Shown piece after piece: positions 23,648-33,097 of a stretch of DNA of 64,000 bases. This DNA is from Bdellovibrionales bacterium RIFOXYC1_FULL_37_79. Lineage in GTDB: Bacteria; Bdellovibrionota; Bacteriovoracia; Bacteriovoracales; Bacteriovoracaceae. The stretch is taken from assembly GCA_001770015.1 (NCBI GenBank), contig MEQB01000073.1:1-64000 (forward strand), in the 5' to 3' direction. The notes below the pieces were generated by a model. The model searched no databases. It was not told where the DNA came from and saw nothing but the letters and a program-made list of their open reading frames with translations. The position numbers and the translations under genes were made by a program. Each line of letters opens with the position of its first letter. The stretch's first letter is position 1.

Positions 23648-25759
23648 TTATAATCCAGGAATTTCCGATTGAATTTTTTTACGTTGCTCGGGATCAAACT
23701 TGGATAATTTACTTCTGATTATTTCCAACATCTCTTTAGCAGATTCAATATGCCCTTTGCTTAATTTTTGATATTTATCCGGATGCGCTAACCAATCTCG
23801 CATTTGTTCAATTGTCTCTTTCAATGTGTAGAAATCGTAAAGGCTCAATTTTTGTTTCTTTATTGTATTAATAAGCAATTCCATTTTTAATGGTTGTAGA
23901 TACCAATCAGAATTAGTTAATTGCTCAACTAATCCAAAAACCTCGGTTTGATTTACAACCTGCCTTCTAAGTACTGGTTGCCGAGACAAAAAGGATAAAA
24001 TATCCGCTGAATTATGACTGACAAAGAAAGAATTTTCTTCAAAGATTGAAGTTAATAATTGCGTATCATTATTATTCGCCAGAGTCTTGATCAACTCCAC
24101 TTTTGAATGACCCAAAGTACTTTCTTCAATAAAAGCTCGGGCTGCATATAATCTTAAAAAAGCAGGAGCTTTCTTGTCTAATACTATTGCTCGTGCGACA
24201 TGAATTGAAACAATCTCTGGATTATATGTTTTTTTAAAAAAATCCTGAATTTGTTTAAACTTTGGCAAATAAGCTTCATATATTTTACCATCAAAATCCT
24301 TATGACCCACTAACTTGCCCATCGCTGTCACTTCGGGATGATCAAAGAAATCAAGTTGGCACTTATAATTCTCAAGGAGCTTTCTTCCAATTTCTTGTAA
24401 TTGAGGCTTGGTTGCTATGGATTCGGCTAATGCTGACATTGAATGAGCTGCATTACGTTTATAGTTTGGATGAATCATCCACAGAAATACAAAATCTTGT
24501 TGTTCTTGTGGAGATAGTTTGGAAAGCAAATATTTAATTTCATCATAATTACCTTTTTCTAGAAAAAAAGTTAAGGCGTGTTTTTTTATCTCATAATCTG
24601 TTTCCTTATCCTCAATCCATTTAATTAGTTGTTTTTTAAAATCCGGATCTACATCAAATTTTCCTTGAATATATTCCAATTTTTCTTCTTTGCTGCCAAT
24701 TTTAAGTTTTTGAGCGACTTTTTTTAATATTTTGGTGTGAGCTACACCTTTCTCATATATAGGAGGAATATTTACATAATGGTTTTGTTGTTTAATCATA
24801 TCTTTTTGAATATGAAATGGAACGATTACTTCAACTCCCATATCCCGATTCAAAACTGTCATTGTCCGACCAGCTTTAATCCAAGCATCCAATTGCCCAT
24901 GCCCAATCGAAGGTTTGAATGAACTAAAAAGTGTATCCTTATTCACTTCCAATGTTGAAATGCGTGGAATTTCTATCTTATAAACGTAAAGTGATTTCAT
25001 CTTTTCATTTAACGTAGGCGAATGAGCTGCTGCGGCTGATGCTGCAATATCCTTATAGCGAGATGTCGACATATAGAGGTTGGTACTTTTGAGGGCATTT
25101 TCATCTTTTTGATAAAGCCGTTCCTTTAATTCATTAAGGGGTGAGCCTAACTGGTTTTCCTCCTCAATAATATTTGAAATCTTACCTATTGCAACTGTCT
25201 TATCTCTCATTCCTGGAGCTAATATACCATGTTTCGAAATATATTCAGCTTCATCCGAAGTTAACATCAATCCGCGATATAGTTGCGTAGTACCCAGATG
25301 TTTTGCATAAGCTTTGCGTAAAATAATTGGCCTAACTTGCCCATTAAGTTCCACATAATTTTTCGCAAATACGATGAAATCTTCAGCTCTACTCATGATT
25401 CCAGGATCTACCAGTAACACTGTATATTGCTTTCCAACAAGTTTTGAAACAAGTTCAAAATTATTTTTAGATCGGCCTAATTCTCCTGAATAGTACCATA
25501 TGCTTAATTTTTCTTTAACTTTTTCTAAATTATTTCCCAGGTAATTATACAGTTTTTCGTTACCATAAATGTCTTCCCCTTCAAGCGTATCGTCCACCAA
25601 TTCCTGAGCGATACTTTTTGACGGTACTATTTTATAAATGCCTGATTTAGGGGGATTAAGATAATCTTCAAGGCAACTGTTTATTCCATCATTTCCAAAT
25701 AAATATGGAGTTGGTGGAAGAATAAACAAAATAATCAAGTATGCGAAAAGCTTTGTCAT
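23648..25759 (-). CDS. Exported protein with ADP-ribosyltransferase-like domain
   Basis: The 703-residue protein starts with a signal peptide (MTKLFAYLIILFILPPTPYL). Residues about 155-320 fit the R-S-E layout of ADP-ribosyltransferase toxins: LYRGLML with R162, a stretch AEYISKHGILAP typical of the loop after the first strand, LYMSTSRYKDIAA with STS at 231-233, and DMGVEVIVPFHI with the candidate catalytic E310. Residues about 340-690 are helical and repetitive, HEAT-like, suggesting a protein-binding tail. Together this suggests a secreted or periplasmic modifying enzyme, possibly a predation or competition effector. The residue two before the Glu is Gly, not Gln or Glu, so target class cannot be read. 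Homology remains to be shown; the order of motifs is what I see. Confidence 0.65.
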   Translation of the reverse strand: MTKLFAYLIILFILPPTPYLFGNDGINSCLEDYLNPPKSGIYKIVPSKSIAQELVDDTLEGEDIYGNEKLYNYLGNNLEKVKEKLSIWYYSGELGRSKNNFELVSKLVGKQYTVLLVDPGIMSRAEDFIVFAKNYVELNGQVRPIILRKAYAKHLGTTQLYRGLMLTSDEAEYISKHGILAPGMRDKTVAIGKISNIIEEENQLGSPLNELKERLYQKDENALKSTNLYMSTSRYKDIAASAAAAHSPTLNEKMKSLYVYKIEIPRISTLEVNKDTLFSSFKPSIGHGQLDAWIKAGRTMTVLNRDMGVEVIVPFHIQKDMIKQQNHYVNIPPIYEKGVAHTKILKKVAQKLKIGSKEEKLEYIQGKFDVDPDFKKQLIKWIEDKETDYEIKKHALTFFLEKGNYDEIKYLLSKLSPQEQQDFVFLWMIHPNYKRNAAHSMSALAESIATKPQLQEIGRKLLENYKCQLDFFDHPEVTAMGKLVGHKDFDGKIYEAYLPKFKQIQDFFKKTYNPEIVSIHVARAIVLDKKAPAFLRLYAARAFIEESTLGHSKVELIKTLANNNDTQLLTSIFEENSFFVSHNSADILSFLSRQPVLRRQVVNQTEVFGLVEQLTNSDWYLQPLKMELLINTIKKQKLSLYDFYTLKETIEQMRDWLAHPDKYQKLSKGHIESAKEMLEIIRSKLSKFDPEQRKKIQSEIPGL

Positions 25760-26259
25760 TCAAAAATCTCTTATTTGATGCATACACTAATACTAGCTGA
25801 TCAACTTGTCGGTTTAAGGCCATATAAATTGATTACTTAATAAATTTTTTTTGAGCTGCAAATTAAAAAAAACGATTAATAAACTCAATTATTATTAAAA
25901 TTTTAATTGCTCTATCATCAACAATAAAAAAAATGATATTTTCTTCTCGAGAATCACTATTTTTTTCCAATTATAATCAGTACAAAGCGCTCAGGGGTTT
26001 AATAAAAAGAAAATGGATCAGTATTTAATTCCTAAGCACCCTTTCCTACGGAAAATTATATGATTTGAACACTTATCAATCATACAAAGCATGAAACTTT
26101 GCCTAACCGGTTGAATATAGGCTTTAAAAGAAGAATTTTTTCATCCGGTCTAGATGATGATCTTTAATATTGAACGTTTACTTTTTACACAGCATAGGTT
26201 TCTTACCATGTTTTGTGTTAAATTAACTGAAGAAAGTCGACTGCTTTTTTGGAGGAAAT
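25760..26259. other. Intergenic boundary region, nothing seen
   Basis: About 500 bases of AT-rich DNA between divergent genes. I find no open frame or strong hairpin. It must carry promoters for both the ART-like gene and the propeller-like gene, and marks the change from loosely packed accessory DNA to the denser right part. Confidence 0.5.
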
Positions 26260-27552
26260 ATGAAATTATCGAGCTTATTAGTTTGTTTGATTGTTATGCT
26301 TTTAGGTAACAACTCCTATGCCAGGGAATATACACTGGAGCGCTCAGCGCTTTATCAGATTGGCGAGCTGGTACCGGATTCCTCCCCGGACTTGCATGTC
26401 ATGGGAAACGACCGATTAATTCTAAACTTCAATAGGGTTGGTCAAAATGAGCAGGTGGCCTTGATCAATGATAAAGGTGAAACGCTTCTGGAAACCAAAC
26501 CCACCTACTTTACGGTATATAGTTTTAATAAAGAAATATTGGCTGTGCAAACCGAGTTTAAAATCACTATTTATAACAAAAATGGGGATGTGCTAAGAGA
26601 AATTCCAACGGTAAAGAAAGTGCAATTTCATCAGCTTTATGTTTTGGAAAATAATTATATCGTAGGCATAACCTCCGATGCCCAAAGCGACACTGAGAGC
26701 AGGCTTACCATCTTTAATGATCAAGCTGAATTAGTAAATGATAGTACTATCATCCGGCAATCAGATTTTGGTGATTATCAGGTAGTCCTTGATGCAGACA
26801 GGAAAAGCTTTGTTTTGGTCAGTCAAAATTTTAAAATGAATGACCAAGAAGGCAAAATATATCGCATATCCATCGAAGGACAAACGTTGAGTGAAGCGAC
26901 CGTTGAGTATACACTTAGAAACGAATTGCCTTTGGTAATGAATAATAAAAATATTTTCCTCACCGCAGACAACACCAGGGACTGTGGTAGCTTCTTCCCT
27001 ATCACCGAAAAATACTATCTGTACAAAGTGACTAACCATAAGGTCCAAGACGTATTAACTATCAAGGGAAGTGGTATCCGTTTGGTGTATAAATTTGCCA
27101 ACGAAAACTTTCTCCTTTATGGCCAAAACAAGGATTTGGAAAAAACCATTTATTTCCTGAATAACGAAGGAAGAAAATTAAGCGAATTTCGTCTGGAAAA
27201 TGAACCCATGCGAGCTAAAGACGATGGTAAAAATAATGTTAATCTTTTTTTATCCTACTCAGGTAATTCGGTTATAAAAATAAATGCATCAACCGGCGAC
27301 ATGGTAAAACAGATCAGTGGAAACAGGATGCTGTACTCGCAAGCGGATGGAAAAATTATTTTTCAAGCGGACAATCAGGACCAAACGGGCACAGTATATG
27401 ACATCGATTTTAATCCAATTGGCACCATAAGTATTTCCGGCCTCCTCCATGAATATAACAATCATTTTGTTGAGTATAAAAATGGACGAGTGGATCTTAG
27501 AAAAGATAAAGATACCAAGCTCACGTCGATATACTATTCTGAATTAAAATAA
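26260..27552 (+). CDS. Exported propeller-like protein
   Basis: GGAGG precedes the ATG; the protein has 430 residues with signal peptide MKLSSLLVCLIVMLLGNNSYA. The mature part is made of short beta-strand repeats of ~40 residues containing phrases such as VALINDKGETLLETK, ITIYNKNGDVLREI, IYFLNNEGRKLSEF and VYDIDFNPIGTI, a pattern of WD40/PQQ-type beta-propellers. It probably binds a ligand or partner in the periplasm or at the surface. It precedes the carbohydrate locus by 225 bases on the same strand and may belong with it, but no sugar-binding motif is visible. Confidence 0.7.
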   Translation: MKLSSLLVCLIVMLLGNNSYAREYTLERSALYQIGELVPDSSPDLHVMGNDRLILNFNRVGQNEQVALINDKGETLLETKPTYFTVYSFNKEILAVQTEFKITIYNKNGDVLREIPTVKKVQFHQLYVLENNYIVGITSDAQSDTESRLTIFNDQAELVNDSTIIRQSDFGDYQVVLDADRKSFVLVSQNFKMNDQEGKIYRISIEGQTLSEATVEYTLRNELPLVMNNKNIFLTADNTRDCGSFFPITEKYYLYKVTNHKVQDVLTIKGSGIRLVYKFANENFLLYGQNKDLEKTIYFLNNEGRKLSEFRLENEPMRAKDDGKNNVNLFLSYSGNSVIKINASTGDMVKQISGNRMLYSQADGKIIFQADNQDQTGTVYDIDFNPIGTISISGLLHEYNNHFVEYKNGRVDLRKDKDTKLTSIYYSELK

Positions 27553-27776
27553 CAGACAGTAGCAATAGGCCATATAGAATCTATATTCATATAGGATATA
27601 ATTTTGTAACCGGCTGAACACTATTTTATGGCAAGTAATAATTACATCAGAGATCTTTTTTTATCAAAACACCATTTAGAGCTGGTATGAGATATTAGCT
27701 GATCCAAATTAAGGATATTAAGATTTACAAATCACTCTCGATGATCTTACATTGACTGAAGAAAACAGGTAAGAAA

Positions 27777-28598
27777 ATGATAAAAAAATTATGTTTGATC
27801 ATGATTATTTTGATAAGTGCGGCAGGTTATCCCAATGATAATTTGCAGTCGACCATCATTTCAAAACCTGGGATTAATTTTACAAAATCAATGGGGTTAA
27901 GCAGTGCTTTTGAAGCAACCGCTGAGCAACACAGAAACGCCATCAGTAAAATCGATGGTTATAATGGGAATATCGGTGTCAGCCTTAACAAAAAAATTGC
28001 CGATTATCATTCAGTGATGCTGCTGCCCAAGTTGCGCTGGCAGGACAACCACACTGAAACACAAACCACCCGGTTAAATGAAATCTATTACAAAGTTTCA
28101 GGCAGCATGCTGCGATCTCAAAACATCTATAATTTTTTTTCAAACTACGAAATGTTATACATTCAGGATTTGGGAGAATATACCAGTAATGATTATTGGG
28201 GAAATTTTGTTTTTTTAACTTCATTTAACAAACCCTTCACCGATATTTTTTCACTTTATAGTATTTTAAAATATGAACTCAAGGCCCGCAAAAAATCCCA
28301 GGATTATCTGACTCGGGATTATTATGCCTTCCTCATTATCCCATCATTTGCGCTTGGAAAAAAAGTGCAATTTTCCAATGCTTTCCGCTTTGAAAGCCTA
28401 AATAGTGTCGGTGGCACCCACTACCAGGGTATCCACTTAGTGCCCGCAATATCCTATCAGGCAACCAGCCGGGTCAGATTCAATCTAGAAACAACATTAA
28501 TACCTTATAATGGCAATTCACAAACCAGTATTTCATATAATCAAAAATGGGCCAAAACCAATGTTTACAATCTACTTATGGTTGTAGAACTTTTTTAA
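27777..28598 (+). CDS. Outer-membrane beta-barrel candidate
   Basis: The protein has 273 residues: a signal peptide (MIKKLCLIMIILISAAGYP) followed by alternating amphipathic strands rich in Tyr, Phe and Asn, ending in VYNLLMVVELF. A C-terminal Phe after alternating hydrophobics is the usual signature recognised by the BAM machinery. There are no cysteines in the mature part. Eighteen bases separate it from the glycoamylase-like gene, so it is probably the first gene of the sugar operon and could pass oligosaccharides through the outer membrane. Whether it is a channel or an anchored protein cannot be told. Confidence 0.65.
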   Translation: MIKKLCLIMIILISAAGYPNDNLQSTIISKPGINFTKSMGLSSAFEATAEQHRNAISKIDGYNGNIGVSLNKKIADYHSVMLLPKLRWQDNHTETQTTRLNEIYYKVSGSMLRSQNIYNFFSNYEMLYIQDLGEYTSNDYWGNFVFLTSFNKPFTDIFSLYSILKYELKARKKSQDYLTRDYYAFLIIPSFALGKKVQFSNAFRFESLNSVGGTHYQGIHLVPAISYQATSRVRFNLETTLIPYNGNSQTSISYNQKWAKTNVYNLLMVVELF

Positions 28599-28616
28599 AT
28601 AATAAGGAATGAAGAT

Positions 28617-30026
28617 ATGAGGTTTTCCATACTATTTACCGCAATCTTAATTTTTGGATTTAAAATATTTATATTAGATTCCCTGGCTGTTACTTCTGAC
28701 CAGAAAATCCAATATGAAAAATATTTAAAAGCTACGCTACACAGTATGGATGCCATGAGAGGAGCCAATGGATTAATTGCAGACAAGGCCAAAGTTATCC
28801 ATAAAAAAGATGATAACGATCAACTACTAATCTTAAACCCCAATACCTCAATGACCAATATTGCCCTTGACCTTATCATCCAGGCAGAACTGGCACAATC
28901 TGATCAAAATGCGAAGGAAGCCTTGTTAAAAATCAATCACATTTTAGAAACTTTAAAAAAATTAAGTTACCATCCAGCATCCGGACTTTTTTTTAGCTGG
29001 TATTCAACCAATGATTCAAATATAGCAATTAGTAAGAACATTTCCTCTATCGACAATTTACACATTGCCCTGGCGTTATTTACACTAAAGGAAACTACTC
29101 ACAATGATGATATCAAAACCAAAGCTTCCGACTTATTTAAAAGGATGGATTTTTCAATGTTTTATGATAGCCAAACCGGTTTATTGTTTGGGAACTTTAT
29201 CTACCAAAATAACCAATGGGTAAGTGAACCATATCATTACAGACACATTGGAAGTGAGGCCAGAATTTTATACCCGGTAGGTTGGTCGCTGGGACTATTT
29301 AAAAAATTATATGGCAAAATGGACTTTTACGAACTTGCTCTTTCCAAAATGTATATAGAATTTTTTGGGTGGGAACACCAAGGTCAAAAACGACCAATCA
29401 TGAAAACCTGGGATGGAGGTGCCTTTCAACTGCTTTTACCACAGCTTCTGATTAATGAAGATAGTTATTCCCAAACACTCAGTGATAGTTTTAAAACGTA
29501 TGCCGAGTTTATTATTGAAAAAGGTATTATAGAAAACTTACCTCTACCCGCTGGATATTCGGCTTCCAATTATGGGGACGGTAGCGGAGGATTTGCACCC
29601 TTACCAGAATATAATGGTCACTGTGGGTCCCCTGAATTAGTAAGTGATTTAAATAATGATTTTAAAAAACATGAATTTAAGAAAAACTGGGATTTATCGG
29701 TTACACCACATGCTATCATGATGGCAGCAACATCAAATCCCACTAAATATGCACCAGTTTTACAAAAGAGCGAAAAGCTCCAAGATGACCCATTATTTCT
29801 TTACAATACCACCTTTGGTTGGCTTGATGGTGTCCATGTAAAAGGAAAATATGCTGGAAAAATTGTTCCGATAATATTATCACTTGATCAAGGCATGCTT
29901 GCCCTTTCACTCATGAAAATTTTATCTCCAGATTCATCAACCCTGTCGGCCCGAGCATTGAAAAAAAATATTGCCAATCGTGAAATCACACGTTTTTACC
30001 AATTGCTCAACAAAAAAATACCATGA
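28617..30026 (+). CDS. Exported glycoamylase-like protein (PF10091-type)
   Basis: This 469-residue protein has an N-terminal signal (FSILFTAILIFGFKIFIL). Its layout follows the glycoamylase family (PF10091, which includes GH144/GH162 beta-1,2-glucanases): ANGLIADKA near the start, NPNTSMTNIALDLII, then GLFFSWYST with SSIDNLHIALALF, then GSEARILYPVGWSLG, and a late LPAGYSASNYGDG with SVTPHAIMMAA. An (alpha/alpha)6 barrel acting on glycans is expected. The family acidic residues are only partly recognisable, so substrate and activity are uncertain. AAGGAAT precedes the ATG, and its stop overlaps the next gene (ATGA), fixing it in the transport operon. Confidence 0.6.
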   Translation: MRFSILFTAILIFGFKIFILDSLAVTSDQKIQYEKYLKATLHSMDAMRGANGLIADKAKVIHKKDDNDQLLILNPNTSMTNIALDLIIQAELAQSDQNAKEALLKINHILETLKKLSYHPASGLFFSWYSTNDSNIAISKNISSIDNLHIALALFTLKETTHNDDIKTKASDLFKRMDFSMFYDSQTGLLFGNFIYQNNQWVSEPYHYRHIGSEARILYPVGWSLGLFKKLYGKMDFYELALSKMYIEFFGWEHQGQKRPIMKTWDGGAFQLLLPQLLINEDSYSQTLSDSFKTYAEFIIEKGIIENLPLPAGYSASNYGDGSGGFAPLPEYNGHCGSPELVSDLNNDFKKHEFKKNWDLSVTPHAIMMAATSNPTKYAPVLQKSEKLQDDPLFLYNTTFGWLDGVHVKGKYAGKIVPIILSLDQGMLALSLMKILSPDSSTLSARALKKNIANREITRFYQLLNKKIP

Positions 30027-32251
30027 AAACTATTGTTTCAATTTTATTCATCAGTATTTTTTCGTTTAGCAATCAAGCTTTAGGGGCACTGGAAAAGATT
30101 AATCTTTCTATCTGGGCCATGGGCGAAGAGGGCAAGAAGATTCGCATTATCGCCGACCAATTTGAAAAATTACATCCGTCCGTTCAAGTGACCACCCAAG
30201 CAATTCCGTGGAGTGCGGCCCATGAAAAAATAATGACCAGTGTAATTTCCGAAATGCCCCCGGATATTTGCCAACTCGGCACCACCTGGATGGCCGAATT
30301 TGCCACTATTGGAGCACTGGAACCCCTAGATCAATATCTGGGAAATCAACTTGAGCTGACCGAAAATGATTTTTTCGAGGGACCATGGCAAACCAATAAA
30401 GTTGCAGGAAAAATCTATGGAATGCCTTGGTATGTGGATACCAGGGTACTTTTTTATCGAAATGACCTGCTAGAGCAAGCACAGATGCCCCTACCCACCA
30501 CTTGGGATGAACTCTACCTGACTGCTAAAAATTTAAAAAACCGCAATCATAACATGTCCAATAAAATATCCGGAATTAAACTAAGTACCAATGACTGGAT
30601 GGAATTTCTCATATTCTATTGGCAAAACGAAGGGAGATTACTCAATGATAAATTAACTTATGCCACCATTGATTTTCAAAGTTTTAAAGAAACCATGCTA
30701 TTTTATAAACGTTTTTTTGACGAAGAACTTACCCTAAAGACTGCTCCGTCATCCCTTGAATTGCTACTGACGTTTAGGGATGGTTCCATTCCCATGTTTA
30801 TCTCAGGTCCTTGGATGATTTCAGAGATACTCAATAAACTCCCTGACTTAAAAGGAAATTGGAAAGTGGCACCACTTTTCGGGCATAAAAATCATAAAAG
30901 TTTTGTGGGAGGCTCGAATCTGGTAACTTTTAAAAATAGTAAACAAAAACCATGGGCGCTGCGCTTTCTATCTTTTATAAATACCCCTGAAATTCAGGCA
31001 AAGTGGTACACCTTGACCAATGATCTTCCGGCGGTAAAAAAAGCTTGGGATCAAGAAGAATTAAAAAATAATTGGTACTTGGATGCATTTCATAAACAAC
31101 TTGAAAACACCCAGTCACCTCCCCCACATCCCTCATGGGAACAGATGGCCTCCCTCATTGCAAAAATTCAAGAGAAAATTATATTAAATAAAATAACCAT
31201 GGAAGATGGCCACCGACAACTTGAACAGGATATTAATCTTATTTTAGCTCAAAATAAATCTAGTGCCCAAAGTATTACTTTTAAATTCATCGTATTTAGC
31301 GGTTTTGGGCTATCAATAATTTTACTACTTGCTTGGTTTTTTAGACAAACTGATAAAAATTTTAAAACCCAGGCTATTTCCCCCACCCACGCAGTTTTAT
31401 TTTTATTACCGGCCCTCGTTATTCTGGTCATTTTTTTATTCATCCCCATTTTTTTTACCATAATTATAAGCTTCACGGACTGGAATATTTATAGTCTAAA
31501 CGACTTAACCAATCTCACGTTTATCGGTTTTAATAACTATACCCAGCTTTTACAAACCGATATGGTTTTTTGGAGATCAGTACTCAATACTATTATCTTT
31601 GTTATCGTAGGCGTTCCGCTTACCATCACGGTTTCTCTGGTGACCGCTTTAATATTGAATATCGGAGTACTAAAATGTAAAAGCTTATTTAGAATTGGAT
31701 ACTTTATTCCAGTTATAACCACCATGGTAGTGGCCGCAGTTATTTGGCGCTGGATGTATAATGCAAATTATGGATCAATAAATATCGCACTTAAGTTATT
31801 TGGACTAAACACTCAGGACTGGCTTAATAACGAATACCTGGCACTCCCCTCCTTGATTATCATGGCGGTTTGGAAAAATTTTGGTTATAGCATGATTATA
31901 TTTCTGGCAGGGCTCAATACCATTCCTTATTCACTTTATGAAGCCGCCTACATGGATGGAGTCAAGGGAATACATCGGTTATGGTATATCACCATTCCCA
32001 TGCTAAAATCTTCCACCCTTTTTGTTACCATCACCACCGTCATTGGATATTTTCAATTTTTTGCCGAACCCTATATTATGACCGAAGGTGGCCCCAATAA
32101 TGCCACCAATTCGATCGTGCTTTATACTTACAACCATGCTTTTAAATTTTATAACCTGGGATATGCCTCCTCCATCTCTATCATTCTTTTTATTATTACC
32201 CTGCTCGTTAGCGCTGGACAATTATGGTATTCGAAAAGGATTGAAACATGA
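30023..32251 (+). CDS. Fused ABC sugar-binding protein and MalF-type permease
   Basis: The 742-residue protein joins two parts that are normally separate. Residues 1-22 are a signal or first membrane segment. About 25-410 are a family-1 extracellular solute-binding domain (INLSIWAMGEEGKKIR, DICQLGTTWMAEF, GKIYGMPWYVDTR, GSIPMFISGPWMI). A membrane segment near 418-437 leads into a MalF-like permease (about 450-742) with the EAA loop YEAAYMDGVKGIHRLWYITI near 640-660. It would capture and import oligosaccharides of the CUT1 class with the MalG-like and MalK-like neighbours. It overlaps the genes on both sides by four bases. The junction is in frame with no sign of a lost stop, so it is a true fusion. 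Confidence 0.9.
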   Translation: MKTIVSILFISIFSFSNQALGALEKINLSIWAMGEEGKKIRIIADQFEKLHPSVQVTTQAIPWSAAHEKIMTSVISEMPPDICQLGTTWMAEFATIGALEPLDQYLGNQLELTENDFFEGPWQTNKVAGKIYGMPWYVDTRVLFYRNDLLEQAQMPLPTTWDELYLTAKNLKNRNHNMSNKISGIKLSTNDWMEFLIFYWQNEGRLLNDKLTYATIDFQSFKETMLFYKRFFDEELTLKTAPSSLELLLTFRDGSIPMFISGPWMISEILNKLPDLKGNWKVAPLFGHKNHKSFVGGSNLVTFKNSKQKPWALRFLSFINTPEIQAKWYTLTNDLPAVKKAWDQEELKNNWYLDAFHKQLENTQSPPPHPSWEQMASLIAKIQEKIILNKITMEDGHRQLEQDINLILAQNKSSAQSITFKFIVFSGFGLSIILLLAWFFRQTDKNFKTQAISPTHAVLFLLPALVILVIFLFIPIFFTIIISFTDWNIYSLNDLTNLTFIGFNNYTQLLQTDMVFWRSVLNTIIFVIVGVPLTITVSLVTALILNIGVLKCKSLFRIGYFIPVITTMVVAAVIWRWMYNANYGSINIALKLFGLNTQDWLNNEYLALPSLIIMAVWKNFGYSMIIFLAGLNTIPYSLYEAAYMDGVKGIHRLWYITIPMLKSSTLFVTITTVIGYFQFFAEPYIMTEGGPNNATNSIVLYTYNHAFKFYNLGYASSISIILFIITLLVSAGQLWYSKRIET

Positions 32252-33081
32252 CTCACTTAACTTTAAACATAAGAAAAAAAAGTCTGCTTTATTTGTTACT
32301 ACTATTTGGTTTATTACTTACCTTATTCCCCTTTCTCTGGATGATTTCCACTTCGTTTAAACCGGAAAATGAAATATTTCAAAAAACCATCAACCTCTTG
32401 CCCGCCAGCTTTACCTTTGAGCATTATTTGAAACTTTTCAAGGAAATTAATTTTGGGAAACATTTTATCAATAGTTTGATAGTTTCTTTGGGAATTACAG
32501 GTTTTAGCGTGGTTATCAATTCAATGGCGGCCTATGCCTTTGCCAAAATTGATTTTCCCCAAAGAAATCGTCTTTTCCTTTTACTTTTAATAACCATGAT
32601 GGTGCCTATGCAAACCACCATGATCCCCTCATTTTATATCCTAAAAAAAATGGGGCTTTTAAATACTTTTAGCGGACTGATTATACCCGCCGGGGCCAGT
32701 GTTTATGGTATTTTTCTTATCCGACAGTTTATGTTTTCAATCCCCAATTCTTTAATAGAAGCGGCCAGAATTGATGGTTGTAGTGAATGGTATATATTTT
32801 GGAAAATTATAATTCCCCTATCCCGGCCAATCCTGGCCACCATCACCATTTTTACTTTTTTATCGGCCTGGAATGAATTTCTCTTTCCCCTGATTATCCT
32901 GCGGGAAGAAGCCAAATATACTCTCCCGTTGGCACTTGCCACTTTAAATGGACAGTTTAATACTGACTGGGGATTACTGATGGCCGGCAGTGTGGTGGTC
33001 ATCATTCCCGTCATCATTGTTTTTTTACTTGTACAAAAGCACTACATAAAAGGTTTAACCGCCGGATCTGTAAAAGGTTAG
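32248..33081 (+). CDS. MalG-type ABC sugar permease
   Basis: The protein has 277 residues with six predicted membrane segments, beginning LLYLLLLFGLLLTLFPFLWM. The EAA loop SLIEAARIDGCSEWYIFWK at about 168-187 contacts the ATPase. WNEFLFPLIIL and GLTAGSVKG at the end are typical of CUT1 (maltose/multiple-sugar) MalG subunits. It pairs with the permease half of the fused upstream protein, with which it overlaps by four bases (ATGA), so the two are made in step. The ATPase gene follows after 16 bases. Confidence 0.93.
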   Translation: MTHLTLNIRKKSLLYLLLLFGLLLTLFPFLWMISTSFKPENEIFQKTINLLPASFTFEHYLKLFKEINFGKHFINSLIVSLGITGFSVVINSMAAYAFAKIDFPQRNRLFLLLLITMMVPMQTTMIPSFYILKKMGLLNTFSGLIIPAGASVYGIFLIRQFMFSIPNSLIEAARIDGCSEWYIFWKIIIPLSRPILATITIFTFLSAWNEFLFPLIILREEAKYTLPLALATLNGQFNTDWGLLMAGSVVVIIPVIIVFLLVQKHYIKGLTAGSVKG

Positions 33082-33097
33082 ATAAGGGGTACAAAAA

